From Pseudocercospora fijiensis CIRAD86 (lineage: Eukaryota; Ascomycota; Dothideomycetes; Mycosphaerellales; Mycosphaerellaceae): DNA of 64,000 nt. The translations under genes were made by a program, and so were the position numbers. Location: contig NW_006921532.1 of the NCBI RefSeq assembly GCF_000340215.1, forward strand, positions 3,981,126 to 4,045,125, in the 5' to 3' direction. Positions 1 through 12,444 of the stretch are shown here, piece by piece. Every line of letters starts with the position of its first letter. Within the stretch, counting starts at the first letter, position 1. The notes under the pieces are model-generated. The model saw nothing but the letters and a program-made list of their open reading frames with translations, was not told the origin of the DNA and made no database searches.

Positions 1-1800
1 CATGCCTTCGGCCTCCCGCAGAGACTATGCTTCCGTCTTGCCATGGAGCAGCACTAAGCTGACGAGACCCCACGAATCGCCTCTGTTGCAGCAGAGCTAG
101 TGGCAACATGGCCACTCGTTCGCATACCGGCACACCTGTCATCGACAGTGCCGGCTGGACTAGAGTGTATGCTCGAAGCCTGGTCCATCTTGTGCAGGGC
201 AAGACTCGGAGACAGTGGAAGCTACTGTGTTAGATTGGCCCTGGCCGCCTCCGCTCTGCAACGTGGCAGTCTCAGTGTGGTGGGTCTTTCAAAAAGGCTA
301 TTAATGGGCTCGATAGGCCGATGGTTAGCAAATGTCTATGCACGAGGGGAGTGGGATTCGAGAAGCTCACAATTGGGCCGGCCCTCTGCCAGCACGACAG
401 TCTCACCGGTCCATGTACCTGAGGAATATCTGATCCAATGCCAGCAGGTCAAGCGAGGAGCATTGTGCCTTTCTGCGAGACCGTTCGTGGACAGAGAAGG
501 GTGGACTGGTGAATGTCTGCCGGCAGAGGCACGAAGCTTGCGGTACCGCGTGCACCCGCCGAATCATGAACATCTGCTCTGATGACAAGCATAAAGGAAT
601 TGCCTTTTTGCGCAGCTACGAGGTGACATGGGCCTCGAGGCGCCATAGGCAGTTAGCGCTCGCATTATGCCGCAGGCAAAGGCGAGAAGGTGGTTGGGAA
701 GTGCGCTGACACCCAGCGAGGTGACGCATCACGGCGGACGCAGTTCTGAAAGGTTACTAGCGTTGGGATAGGTGCGTGGGCACGATGATCAAGGCGGCTG
801 AAAGCCTGAAACCGAATGCAAGCAAGTGAATTTTACCATTGGATGAGATATAACAATATCTCGACGGCTTCGGGGAGGGCAAGAAGGTCAGCGGCTGTAC
901 GGATGACGTCCAGAATCGGGGTCCACTTGCGGTCATGTGAGTAACAGCAACCGCCGGAGCCTGTGGACCTCTCACGGTCAACCGCAGGTGATAAAAGACA
1001 GGTGATTGAAAGTGCCTGTTGGACCGCAGACTAATAATGCGAGCGCTGGGGAGTTCTAATTGGGTTGGGCTTACGTCTGAGCGGCCAATGGAGTGCAGAG
1101 GGTCGAGCCGAGTGCTGGGAGCTTCGATTGGGTGAGGACCGGGCTCGAGGGTACGTATCCGGTCGACGTTCACTACTGGCAAGGACCAGAGGGTGTGCCA
1201 GCTCATCATCAGCAAGCTGGGCTTGCAGGCAGAGGAGTCTACTGCTTATAAGTTATGCGAGCCGTCTCCACCCCGTGTGAACTAAAAGGCTCCTCCCGTC
1301 TGGAGCTCTGGGAACGATCTCTTTTCCTGGCTGCCACGGTGGTGCCTGAGTGCCTCCTGCTCCGTCGGTAGTCGGTACGACGAAAGCGACAGCCAGCAGG
1401 CCGCCCGCCCGTTGCGGCTGCGGTGAGGTGAGGTGTGCTTGAAGTTGGCCAGCGGGGTGAGGGTGAGTGTGAGTGTGCAGGGGGTCGAAGACAAAACGGG
1501 CGCTGCAGCACACGGGCTTGATATGGCGCCGTCGTCGCGGGTGATTTGGAACCAAGCCATCATGTGCGAGGAGGCATGAGGCATGACGATGAGGCTCGAA
1601 ATTCCAAGCGCGCGCGTTCGGGAAGATCCGGAGCCGGGAGAAAGAAACTTGACGGCCTCGGGAAGCTAGAATACGCCCCGACGACACGATGCGATGCGAG
1701 CTTCTGGTCGCCGCCGCCGCCGCTCTCATCACAGTGTTCTGCATGAACATGAACACACTCTGCGCGTCCCTCTGAGTCCTGAATACCGCTACCACACGCC
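1..1800. other. no gene supported
   Basis: Several short open frames exist on both strands, including a 160-codon one at 100-582, but none shows a recognisable domain, a coherent splice pattern or biased composition. Part of it is probably the promoter and 5' leader of the F-box gene that starts at 1801. Confidence 0.5.
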
Positions 1801-2573
1801 ATGGCCCCGGCGACGCATGTTTCCCATGACGCCAGACACCCCTCGGCCACATTGCCTATGCTCCCTGATGAACTAATCTTACGCATCCTGCGCTTTCTTG
1901 AAGTCGATCATCTCTTGCTGCTGTCTAGAGTACGGACCAACATCGTCCAACATCTCCACTCAAGCAGTCTTGCTAATGTTGCCAGACGAGCCGACACCTG
2001 AGAGCACTTGCGCTTGACCCACTGCTGCACAGATGGCGCCTGCTCGTGGGAAAACAACGCGTTGGTGAGTGGTTGCAGTCGCGCGCTCCTCTGTTCACGC
2101 TCCAGCCGCCAGTAGCAACAATATATCTCACACGAACTCACCTCGCCGCGCGAAAGCTGCATCGCTCCTTGCTCGCCATCCGTCTTTCGAGATCTCTCAG
2201 TCGGCGGCCGAAACTCGCCACATTGGTTTCAGCCAACATAGTGCCCAAGGAGTGTTGCAGGCTGGATCGTACATCCGGTGAATTGGTTCGCGCCGGCGTG
2301 GCTGGGCCCCTGGTCGGCCGGAAACGCCAGTTGGAGCGTGAGACCATCAAGGACGGTCTGAGGGTGTGGCTTGAGAGGAAGGCACGGGAGATCAAGATTC
2401 TACAGCAACGGAGTGGGTCGGTGAAAATCATGGCCTGGAGACTGACGCGTCGACCGAAGGTTGGTGAAGCGAAACAGGTTTCCAATCATCCAGATCCACC
2501 CAGAGAAAACGTATCAAAGCTACGACGCATTTGGGAGGGTCTTGGGAACGGCAGTCGAGCTAGTTCGTCCTGA
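1801..2573 (+). CDS. F-box domain protein (two exons)
   Basis: Probable substrate adaptor of an SCF ubiquitin ligase. Exon 1 (1801-1929) carries a typical N-terminal F-box core, LPDELILRILRFL, at about residues 21-33. A 56-bp intron (1930-1985, GTACGG..CCAG, branch-like GCTAAT) restores frame in phase 0 into exon 2 (1986-2573), which begins TSRHLRALALDPLLHRW, the usual continuation of fungal F-boxes. The product is about 238 residues. The remainder is basic, with a TIYLTRTHLAAR segment and the ANIVPKECC segment that I associate with a small family of fungal F-box proteins. The last roughly 40 residues look unconserved, so a further 3' intron is possible. Seen: F-box motif and splice sites. 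Inferred: SCF role. The substrate is unknown. Confidence 0.7.
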
Positions 2574-2932
2574 CAGCACATCCTATCCTGGCGGCTATAG
2601 AATGAACATTGAACAAATTGTCTGTCTGGATGCTATCATACCATCAGAACGAGAGGCACCCTGGTAAATTGCAGACCGTCTTCTGAACTCTATGCATCCA
2701 TCCCAGCGAAGAGTAAATATCACGTGACTTTTATACACAAGTAGTGCAGTGTCAGTGTCAGTAACAAGGCCTTTTTTTCGGGAAGCACTCCAGCCATGAA
2801 GGTTTGTGGTAAGTAACATTCCAAATTCATTCCGTACGTCTATGTAGCACATTCCAAAATGCTTGATGAATCTTTCTCAGGCATCCCACAACGCCGCCGT
2901 GCTATGATATCAACACAAGTCCGAGACTGCAC
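2574..2932. other. convergent 3' intergenic region
   Basis: This stretch separates the tails of the F-box gene and the BiP gene, which point towards each other. It should hold both 3' UTRs. No additional gene was seen. Confidence 0.5.
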
Positions 2933-5104
2933 TTATAGCTCGTCGTGCCCACTTGGCTCCTCATCGTCACCATAATCTGGCATACCGCCTGCGCCGCCGC
3001 TTGCGTACAGCTTCGACGTGATTGGATACGCGACGTCAGACAACTTCTGCTTCTGCTCATCGAAGTCCTCTGCCTCAGCGCTCTGCGCGTTCTCCTCCAG
3101 CCAATCAGTCGCTTCCTTCACGGCCTCGAGAAGAGCTTCCTTATCATCATCATCGATCTTGCCACCAAGACCTTCTTCGTCATTGACCTGGTTCTTCAAG
3201 CTGTACGCGTAGTTTTCGAGACCGTTGCGAGCTTCAATGCGCGCGCGCGTAGCCTTGTCCTCATCAGCGTATTTCTCGGCTTCTTCGACCATGCGCTCGA
3301 TTTCTTCCGCGCTAAGACGACCCTTATCGTTCGTGATCGTGATAGATTCCATCTTGCCGCTGCCTTTGTCACCGGCTGATACACGCAAGATCCCGTTGGC
3401 ATCAAGCTCGAAAGTAACCTCGATCTGGGGCTGGCCGCGAGGAGCAGGAGGAATGCCAGAGAGCTCGAATTTTCCGAGGAGGTTGTTGTCTTTCGTCATA
3501 GAACGCTCGCCTTCGAAGACCTGGATAAGAACTGTGGGCTGGTTATCGGCCGCAGTAGAGAAGATCTGGCTCTTCTTAGTTGGAATAGTAGTGCCGCGCT
3601 TGATGAGGTGCGTCATGACGCCGCCAGTCGTTTCGATTCCGAGAGTGAGCGGGTTGACATCCATGAGAACAATGTCTCCGGCAGCCTCCTCGCCAGATAG
3701 AACACCACCCTGGACAGCGGCACCGTAAGCGACAGCCTCGTCAGGGTTGATACCCTTGCTAGCCTTCTTGCCAAAGAATTCCTCAAGCATGCTCTGGACC
3801 TTGGGGATACGCGTGCTTCCGCCAACCAGAACGATATCGTCAATGTCTGACTTCTTGAGCTTTGCGTCCTTGAGTACCTGCTCAACAGGCTTGAGAGTCT
3901 TCTTGAAAAGGTCGTTGTTAAGCTCCTCGAACTTTGCACGTGTCAAAGTCTCAGAAAAGTCGTTGCCTTCGTGGAAGGCTTCGATCTCGATTTTGGTGCT
4001 CATTTGGCTGGACAGCGAGCGCTTGGCCTTCTCAACTTCGCGCTTCAGCTTACCCATCGTCTTCTTGTTCTTGGTGATGTCGGTATCGTGCTTCTTGTTG
4101 TAGAGCTTGGTGAAGTAATCAACTACACGCTGATCAAAGTCTTCACCACCGAGATGAGTGTCACCAGCGGTTGCCTGAACCTCGAAGACGCCTTGGTCAA
4201 CTGTCAGGATGGAGACATCAAAAGTACCACCACCAAGATCGTAGACAATGATTTGGCGTTCCTTGTCACTCTTGTCGAGACCATAGGCGAGCGCTGCAGC
4301 AGTAGGTTCGTTGACAACTCGCAGCACATTGAGGCCTGCGATAGTACCGGCGTCCTTCGTGGCAGCGCGCTGAGCGTCGTTGAAGTAGGCAGGAACAGTG
4401 ACAACTGCGTTGTGAACCTTCTCACCAAGATAGGACTCGGCGACTTCCTTCATTTTTCCAAGAATCATACCCGAGACTTCTTCTGGTGTAAATGTCTTCT
4501 CCTCACTAGAAGCCATATTAGCTGAGAACTCACAAAAATGAGACCATGCAGGCTTACCCCTTTACAACAACCTTGACACGTGGTTGACCGTCCTTGTTGA
4601 TGACCTTGTAAGGGAAATGCTTGATATCTTTCTGAACATCCCGCTCGTCGAACTTGCGGCCGATAAGACGCTTGATGTCGAAGACTGTTCGTTCGGGATT
4701 GGAGGCGTATTGGTTCTTGGCTGCATCTCCCACAAGACGCTCGTCGTCGTTCCAAGCCACCCATGACGGCGTTATACGGTTTCCTTGATCGTTGACGAGG
4801 ATTTCGACGCTTCCGCCCTTCATGATACCAACACATGAGTAGGTTGTTCCGAGGTCGATTCCGATGACTACGTCAATTCACGTCAGTTGCAGATTCTGGC
4901 GAAAGGGCTTGAGCGATGGAAGGGACAAGACGGCTTACCTGGTCCTTGCACACTGGTGTCCTTAGTGTCCTGCGCCTGCGCTCTGGGAATGAGGCCCGCA
5001 AAGAGCATTGGTACCAGGAGGACGGCGCAGAAGTAAAAGGCCGTCATCCACGATGACACTGCTGGCCGCGCGGGGCGGCTCTTGTTTCGAGAAAACCGCG
5101 CCAT
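2933..5104 (-). CDS. kar2: ER Hsp70 chaperone BiP (Kar2)
   Basis: Lumenal Hsp70 ATPase that drives protein import, folding and ER-associated quality control. Three exons join cleanly: 5104-4939, 4867-4558 and 4505-2933, with introns of 71 and 52 bp, giving 682 residues, the usual BiP length. Residues about 1-44 form a signal peptide (basic start, then a hydrophobic run ending PRAQA). The ATPase signature IDLGTTYS lies at about 59-66, followed by the [10 protein letters not shown] phosphate-binding motif and the substrate-binding domain. The protein ends in HDEL, the ER retrieval signal, which separates it from cytosolic Hsp70s. An in-frame ATG at 4516 lies inside intron 2; splicing at 4505 instead gives the conserved [12 protein letters not shown] junction, so that ATG is not the start. 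A CCAAT box sits at 5398-5402, about 295 bp upstream. I saw no full ERSE-type element. Confidence 0.95.
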
Positions 5105-7215
5105 CTTGACCAAGAGGCTGGTTGGTGGATGTAGTGGTGTTGTCGAGTCGAAGTTCAAACTCGGCTGGAGTGTGGTGGTTGATCAGATTGCTGCCGTTGG
5201 GCTTCGATAGCAGAAAGGCAGTGAAAAGCAAAGGCAAGCACGAGAGGTTGGTTGAAGTGGTGAAGTCCAAGTTCAAGTGCGTCGGTCAGTAAAGAAATAG
5301 AAGTCGAAGGAGCATGTGTCGAAGATGCCACCTTGACTTGTTGACCTTCACTGCCAGCTGTGCTTTTGACCTCATGAGGCAGGGTCCTCAGCTGCGACCA
5401 ATCACATGGCCGCAATTGCGGAAGCGCCCCACCGAATTCGAAGCAGAAGGAAACATTTCTGTTCTTCGGCACATGCGAGCATCACCTTTGTTCCCCAGTC
5501 ATTGCTTCACTCCTACGTGTTCTCTTGCTTTGCGTGACTCAGATATCTGGTGTACACATCTCACGGACTTTCTCCGACTTCTGCGCGCTGGACGATGCAG
5601 TATTAAAGCTCGGCTGAACATACTCGAGTCATCAATCCAACTCTATCACGACGGCGCGGAAATGACAAAGGGAACTGGACACGTCTTCGTACAGCGCAAT
5701 GTATCACCTTTGAGCAGGGTGGCAGGACGTCGTTCGACGATTGAGGCTCTTTTGTTAGGCCCTTTCGAGCATGTTCCCCGTCGAAAGACTTTTCTCCGCC
5801 GCTCCTCTAACGACTGCAGTCTCAAGACCATCAAGTGTAAGGCTGGAGCCGCTTCGCTTCCAGTAGGCCCTCCAGTGGTTCAAGTTATGGAGACAATTTC
5901 GGATCACGTTCTCATCGCGTGAAAGCAACCAAATGCCTCATCTCGATCGGAGATTATGGGCGACGCGTGTTGAGCATGAACGAATCAGCTGCCGCTGTAG
6001 CCTTGTATAATTCGTGAAGAGAGATGCTGGCAGCACAGGATTCCTGTCACGAATGTTACGAAGGCCAGAGAATTGGATCAGGTTCCGAGCATTCTTGATT
6101 CACACCTGCAGCTGAATTAGAACAAAATGCAGCGCCCTTCCTGCCATACTGACTTGCGAGAAAAGTGCTGATTGTTGGATATAAACCTTAAGGCACGTCA
6201 CCACCGCCGATATCACGGACAATCGTCGGTAGGGTAGTCATCCGCGGGTTGAAAATCGACAAGGCTGAGATGGCGTCGGTGCAAGAGATAGGATATGATA
6301 GCTGGCTAGGAGGAAGATGCAGGGAAGAGCTGCACCGCGAAGAAATGGCGTGGAAACATCTCAGATGCATGGATCGACAGGGACAAGATACAAAGAATTT
6401 AGCCGAAGAGCTTGTCTCTCTCCTAGTCTCTCCCCCAGTTCGCATCCATCATCCATGTAACGTGTGCAAGGAGGATTTCGTGATTCTATGTATGTACATA
6501 TGTATACAAGCTTCTCGCCAGTGCCAGGACTTAAGTTCCGACTGAGCCTCGGCGAAAACAGTGTAACGAAACGACCTCACGTCTACTTCCTCCACTTTTC
6601 CTGGAGGCATGGCTCACATCATCGTCCTCGCGTCTCGGTACAACATCGCTTGCCGCCTTTGCGGTAGGACGAGTCAAGAAAAGGGGACTGATGCCAGACC
6701 ATTGCTGTCGACGGGCGGGTCACCAGATCCAGCACTGCCGCCTAGCGCATAGCACTCTGGCCTTCCCACGCCGCGATGGACTGTGTTTGGGCCAACGACC
6801 ACTTTTTACACGCAGTCGGCGGAGCCAGTATCCCAGGAGCTGGTCCATTATTATTCTGGTAGGTGCGAGCTGCGAAATCTGTGCTGTCTTTTCACGTCAT
6901 TTCTTGCGACGTCGGCGTATCACTCGTTCAGCAGCGCACGCCTCAAAACGCTGCTCCTGCTTGTTTCCCGCCGTTCTTGCTTCTGATCAGTCCTTCCTCT
7001 TCCTCCGCGGCCTATTCTCTACCTGGCACTGCCTTCAGCGGCTCCCGAGGAATCTCTCTCCTTAGAACAACCGAACACTACCCATCCTACCGATCTACGG
7101 TATATCAGCGCTGGCGAAAACACCTCGACGCCTACATATCTTACCACAGATCAATCCTTCGTTTCCCGCGCTGCTTGGATATATTCTTGGGTGATTAGTA
7201 CCACATCCTACAACC
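5105..7215. other. 2.1-kb intergenic region between BiP and the SDR gene
   Basis: This is the divergent promoter region of BiP (leftward) and the dehydrogenase (rightward). A CCAAT box is at 5398-5402. A 202-codon frame at 5314-5922 overlaps the BiP promoter and shows no recognisable domain. The stretch just before 7216 is pyrimidine-rich, as in many fungal 5' leaders. No gene is supported. Confidence 0.45.
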
Positions 7216-8372
7216 ATGTTCGGCCGCACCGCCCTGAGAGTGGCCGGCCGCCGCGTGGTCGGTCGCCCGCCCGCTTTCACTCCACTCGTCTCTCGTGCAG
7301 CTTTCAACTCCTCGTCGAAGAATAGTGATCCAGAAATCCCGGTGGTCAGCTACAGACGGGGCGAGCGTCAAGAGACTACTGTGCAATACGAAGCAAGCGG
7401 CAAAGGCAACGGTCCTGTCTCTCCTCCCGGTGCAGATGAGGAGAAGAAAGCAATCCCGCTCAAGGCGGAAGCTTTGAAGCACCTCACGCCAACCCTGCAG
7501 AAATTTACGCTGACCGGCAAAGTCGCCGTGGTGACTGGGTATGTGTAATTTTCGAACCTTCACGCAGATGCTCAAGCTGATTGTTCGCAGCGGTGGTCGC
7601 GGACTTGGGTTGAACATGGCCCAGGCCCTTGCAGAGGTCGGATGTAGAGGCATCGCCATCATGGATGTGCAGCAAGAGCTTGGTGACAAATCGGCCCGTG
7701 ACCTCAGTGAGCAGACCGGCATCGACGTCCGATTCTACAAGGTCGACGTGCGTGATGGCGACGCTATAGGCCAGGCTGTCCGCGATGTTGTTGAACACTA
7801 TGGCGACGTGAACGTGCTTATCAACGCTGCCGGCATCGCAGAGTAAGTGAACCACGAGAACCATTTGCCGCAGCACTTGGCTGATAGCTTCTAGCTCCAA
7901 CATCAAGGCTGAGACTTATGATGCCGAGAAGTTCCGGAGGCTGCTCGACATCAACATCACTGGTACTTTCCTCACCACGCAGGCCGTGGCTCGCGAAATG
8001 ATCCGCCTCGGAACTGGTGGCAGCATCGTCAACATTGCCTCCATGTCGGGCACCGTCGTCAACTACCCGCAAGAGCAATCATGTTACAATGCCTCCAAGG
8101 CTGCTGTCGTACAATTGACCAAGTCGCTGGCCGCGGAGTGGGCACGATACAACATTCGCGTGAACGCAATCAGCCCAGGCTACATGGACACTGCTCTCAA
8201 CCGTGTTCCTGCTCTTGAGGCTCAGAAGCGTATCTGGATCGACCACACTCCCCAGAAGCGACTTGGAGCTGTGGACGACCTCAACAACCTGGCAGTCTAC
8301 CTTGCCAGCGATGGCTCAGCCTTCATGACTGGCAACAACTGCCTCATCGATGGTGGCTACACTCTCTGGTGA
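7216..8372 (+). CDS. short-chain dehydrogenase/reductase, mitochondrial-type N-terminus
   Basis: NAD(P)-dependent oxidoreductase of the classical SDR family, most like fungal polyol/ketose reductases (arabinitol or sorbose/xylulose type). Exons 7216-7538, 7591-7842 and 7895-8372 join in phase 2 at both introns (52 bp each) and give 350 residues. The first roughly 35 residues are Arg/Ser/Ala-rich without acids, like a mitochondrial presequence, followed by a linker; this makes the protein about 100 residues longer than a minimal SDR. Seen: the TGGGRGLG nucleotide-binding loop straddling exon 1/2 at about residue 106, NAAGIA at about 187, catalytic Ser243, Tyr256 and Lys260 (YNASK), and a C-terminal LIDGGYTLW segment typical of the family. 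The substrate cannot be told from sequence. Import into mitochondria is inferred. Confidence 0.9.
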
Positions 8373-9006
8373 ACATGACAAGACCTATTGGACTTTGCAT
8401 TGTACGGCGTCTGGGCGCACGATAAGGAATTGAGCAAGGAGCACGCCAAAATTACGTGTGCATTCTGCTGACGTTTTCGGGGTTCATGGCGACTATATGT
8501 GAGCAATCGCATCACATTTCACGTTTGAGCGAAAGCCCGGGGCCTGGCTATACGTCTAGATATAGATGGCGACGACGCGCACCTAGATTCATCCTCACTA
8601 ATAATGTAGAAAAGCAATTATTAATGAACTCGCGTTCGAAGATCAGCCACGTTTCACTTATTTGGCTAGACGCACAAGTGAATGCCAGGGCTTTTCCGAA
8701 CCGGCGTCCTGGGTCGAAGAGGCTGGCAGAGGAATGCGCGCTGGACAGCGTAACAACAAGGCAAGGCTCGATTCACCCTTCCGACTTTTGTGGTGCACGC
8801 TTTACGAGACTCGAACACTTTGCTGCCATGTCCAACTCCATGTCGCTCTTTCTCGAACTTCAATGTTGAGGGTACAGTCACTGCTTGACTCCTTGCATCG
8901 CCTACCTCGCCAAATCGCAAGAAGCTGGGCCCGACTGACGAACACGACACAGAAGGAAGACTTACACGAAAAGTGGTAACGGAGAGATTGAACTTCAGCG
9001 GCGGCA
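8373..9006. other. intergenic region
   Basis: 3' flank of the dehydrogenase and promoter of the aspartic protease. No coding or repeat structure was recognised. Confidence 0.4.
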
Positions 9007-10517
9007 ATGATCTGGGCCTTTGTGCTGTTCGTCTGCGTGACGGCAGCATTAAGACTCAATGGCTTCCAACCTACTGCCATCAACGACAGATTCACCATCA
9101 GCAGAATTCCAAGAGCGAGGACAAAGGTTGCCACGAAACCCAGCGAGCTGAAGGTAACTTCGAATGTGTTGTCTTTGAAGAAGCGAAACGATGTGAATTC
9201 TTTGAGTTCCATCTACGTCCAGGCGATGAGAGGGAAAGTCGGTGTCTCCAGAGTGAAGGTCAGTAGTGCTATCCTGGCGGTGCCACGGGAGTTTTAGGCT
9301 GAACGCGTCTTTGTGATAGAATGGAACAACGACGCTCAATTCTGTCGAGGGCGGCCAGGTGCACGCGGTAGAAGTGACCGTCGGCGGCCAGAATTTCAGC
9401 GTAGTCGTCGACACCGGCTCGAGCGATCCTTGGCTTGCCATCAACGGCTTTGAGTGCTACGACCTGGACAATACACCATTGGCACAATCTGACTGCGAAT
9501 TTGGCCCGACCTATGATTCCTCCAAGTCATCCACCTATAGAGTGGTGCCGGACCAGAACTTCAACATCAGCTATGCAGATGGAGAATTCTTGAACGGCGC
9601 AATGGGGAACGAGACATTCACCATGGCCGGAATCACGGTGCCCAACCAGAAATTCGGAGTGGTCAATATTGCAGCATGGCTCGGAGATGGCGTGACATCT
9701 GGTTTGGTTGGCTTTGCATACCGATCGCTTACTTCGGCATACGGTGGGACAACGCCTGGTTCCGATGTCAAAAACCAAGCCATGCTTTACAACCCTTTGT
9801 TCGTTAATATGTACGAGCAGCAGGATGTGCCCTCCATATTCAGCATGGCTATCGATCGTGATGAATCGGTTGGAGGCATCCTCGCTCTGGGCGGAATTCC
9901 TGATATCAAGCATAGTCCATACTTTGTGACTACGCCTATCCTGCCAGCTGGCGTCAATGCTGCGAAAGAGGTGGTGTACCAGTTCTACACCATCGACATT
10001 GATGGATTCGCGTTCTCGAGCAACCGAAGCACCCAGTTCAACGTTTACAATAACGCCAACCCATTAAAGGTATGTAGTAGTGATTTGAGAACTCCAATGA
10101 GCCTTCAGCTGATATGAGAGCTTGTAGACACCACTCGTTGGCAACGGCACCGATGTCATTGTTGATTCTGGCACTTCACTGTGCTATGTCCCAAACGATG
10201 TGGCGAGCGGTACAGCTGCCGCATTTGACCCGCCCGCCACCTACGATTCCTCATTCGGCGCCTACTTCGTGGACTGCAATGCTACAGTGCCCATTTTTGG
10301 TGTCGGCATCGGCAAGAAGATATTCTATGTCAATCCCGCAGATTTGGTCATCGACTTAGTTGGTGATGGATCATTCTGCGTCATGGGCATCCAACCTACG
10401 TTCGAAGGGCTGACGATTCTTGGGGGGACCTGGATGAAAAATGTACTCGCTGTCTTCGACATCGGCGCTGAGCAGATGCGGTTCGCTGCGAGACAGTGGA
10501 GCTCTGTCACTGATTGA
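9007..10517 (+). CDS. secreted pepsin-like aspartic protease
   Basis: A1-family endopeptidase. Three exons, 9007-9258, 9320-10069 and 10128-10517, all join in phase 0 and give 463 residues. The N-terminus is a short signal peptide (hydrophobic residues about 2-16) followed by a basic propeptide. Both catalytic motifs are present: DTGSSDPW with Asp115 and DSGTS with Asp347, the second falling at the start of exon 3. The spacing (232 residues) and two-lobed layout are normal. There are N-glycosylation sequons around NFS and NGT. The C-terminus (FAARQW..) has no hydrophobic GPI-type tail, so a soluble secreted or vacuolar enzyme is more likely than a wall-anchored yapsin. Substrate and any propeptide cleavage site are not determinable here. 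Confidence 0.92.
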
Positions 10518-10605
10518 GGTCCAGCCACTTATGAATGCCAAGTATGTTGTATAGCGCGAGCGGGTTATCTGTCGAGTGTAAGGATGAATGAGAGAATAGC
10601 TTCCT

Positions 10606-11622
10606 TCAGCCGATTCTTATCACACTTCGCGCTGTGCCTCGTTTGCGAAAGCTGCTGTTTGGCTTACAGAAGGACACAATTGCCTTGAACATGACGCTCC
10701 GACCTTCTGTGTCTTTCATGTCTCGCCTGTCCATCAGTAGCGATAAGGTGGTATCTGCCAGAAAGTCAAGCGTGATTCCTGCGTCGCAACTCAATTTTGC
10801 ACATGCGCAGGGTATGTCGTCTTCATCACTGCTTTCAGCCGATGTTTCTTCGGACGCCATCTCCGGCTCGATAATGAAAGCCTGCATTCCTAGGACAGGT
10901 GGCTGTGTGATGTACAGATCCTCGTATTGAAGGACTGGGGACGCTGGATCCTTTGGAGCTTGCGAAGGCCATCCTTCTCGCATAGTCCTCGAACCCAGAC
11001 CACCTCTCATGCCCTCAAATATGCTTCTCGCGCGAGGTCTCCGACTTGGTCGTCCAGCTGGCAGTATTGACCGTGCAGCGACGGCATTCATACTGACATG
11101 GATCCATCTGCCTTTGTCGACAGGTTCTCCTTTCTCGATGTGTAGTCCAGGTAGCTTCAGGTTCAGCAGCTGAAAGTCGGACGCTGGGCGATCCCACTGA
11201 GGCCGCGAAAAGAGATGCAGTCGCAGGTTTGGCGACTCTTGAACAGTTCGAGACCAGATCCTGCTCGTACGACGTAGTGTGATTACATTGGTGGTATCTA
11301 GAGCGCTCAGGATCATGTCAAGCAGCTCCGGAGTCGAAAAGACTTGAGCCACAGAACATGTCAATTGTTGGCAGGTATGCTGCTCCACGGGGATAGGGAC
11401 TGAGGGCTCTCCCCTCTTCTCGCCGCATGGAAAAGGACGTGATATTTTGTGCTGCTGCTCATCCGGCTGCGGAAGACGTCTCGACGCCACTGGAGAAGTA
11501 CTGGAAGGACTGTCTCCAGTCACGTCTGAGAAGCGTCTCTCGCGCCGGCGAGCATCGGCAGAAGTTGGTGAGGACGAAGAGCCCAAGTGCAGGCTGTTCG
11601 TTGATTGTTCCAATCGGTCCAT
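10606..11622 (-). CDS. F-box-like protein (single exon)
   Basis: 338-residue protein starting at the ATG at 11622; the frame is open further upstream but has no earlier ATG. After a Ser/Pro/Arg-rich disordered N-terminus it shows a degenerate F-box: FSTPELLDMILSALDTTNVI, then LRRTSRIWSRTVQESPNLR and a short LFSRPQW segment. This is the arrangement seen in an expanded family of F-box proteins in Mycosphaerella-type fungi. The rest contains a long basic loop and a DLYITQPPVLGMQAF segment also characteristic of that family. It is unlike the F-box protein at 1801 in sequence. A role in SCF ubiquitination is inferred from the fold only. Confidence 0.75.
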   Translation of the reverse strand: MDRLEQSTNSLHLGSSSSPTSADARRRERRFSDVTGDSPSSTSPVASRRLPQPDEQQHKISRPFPCGEKRGEPSVPIPVEQHTCQQLTCSVAQVFSTPELLDMILSALDTTNVITLRRTSRIWSRTVQESPNLRLHLFSRPQWDRPASDFQLLNLKLPGLHIEKGEPVDKGRWIHVSMNAVAARSILPAGRPSRRPRARSIFEGMRGGLGSRTMREGWPSQAPKDPASPVLQYEDLYITQPPVLGMQAFIIEPEMASEETSAESSDEDDIPCACAKLSCDAGITLDFLADTTLSLLMDRRDMKDTEGRSVMFKAIVSFCKPNSSFRKRGTARSVIRIG

Positions 11623-12444
11623 GCTCGCCAACGGGTGATGTGCTCGGTCGGAGCGCGGCGACTGAGATGCGCTGATTAATATTTTGAGTCCCTTATGCGA
11701 GAATAGCAAACGAGAAAGTGATGTACGAGATCCAGGATGCGGATGCGGATGCGGATGCGGATGCGGGACGAGGGGGCTGGCGAGAGCGGCTCGGTAGTCT
11801 AATGAGCGCCTCGGCCCGCAAGCTGGAACTCAATTCCTCTTCCACTTTCTCCGTCGCTGTGCGACAGACGATACCAATTCACTTATTACAACTTCAGCCG
11901 CGGACTTCATAACACAAATATACGTATCAATACGAGGTCCCGCGATTCGTCACAGTGACACCGTGATCGATTTCGCCTCCTGTGTCTTCCAATATGCGAC
12001 GTGCCATCCTTGACATTCCCAGCCTCTCCAGCCTCTTTCCCGAAAAGTGGCAGACAACGCGCATGGAAATGACAAAAGCGCGTCCGTTGCAGGCACGGCT
12101 CTCATACCTCTTTGACAAAGCTTTGTAACCACACCAGACTCCAACAATCGTCAACTTGGCGCATTCGGATTATTCCCATCATCATCAGAGCTGGAGTTAC
12201 AGATTCGAGCACCCAATCTCTAAAACGATTCGAGCATCACAAGCTCGACCTGACGAGCATCGCAAACCCGACAAGTCGTCCAGATACATAACTCAACTCC
12301 ATTGGAGCCCTACCTGCAACCACACGAATACGACTCCCAACTACGATTGATACTCATCGGACGACGAAGCACCAATTTCATCAAAGTCCATCAGTCCAAA
12401 CGACGACTCAACGATACCAGACGCTCATCAAACAGTCCAACACA
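11623..12444. other. intergenic region with a hexanucleotide repeat
   Basis: Promoter region between the leftward F-box gene and the rightward short membrane-protein gene. The only structure noticed is the GGATGC repeat at 11735-11764. The last few hundred bases are rich in CAA/CCA and ATC, like a fungal 5' leader. Confidence 0.45.
11735..11764. repeat. hexanucleotide microsatellite, five copies of GGATGC
   Basis: Five exact tandem copies, located about 115-140 bp upstream of the ATG of the leftward F-box gene. Confidence 0.95.

Noticed and set aside
100..582. 160-codon open frame as a gene
   Set aside because: No domain, no codon bias evident by eye, and overlapping frames on the other strand are equally long.
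2933..4516. A 527-residue cytosolic Hsp70 starting at the ATG at 4516
   Set aside because: That ATG lies in intron 2; two upstream exons supply the signal peptide and the first part of the ATPase domain, and the protein ends in HDEL.
5314..5922. 202-codon open frame as a gene
   Set aside because: It overlaps the promoter of BiP, has no recognisable domain or splice structure, and has a composition like non-coding GC-rich sequence.
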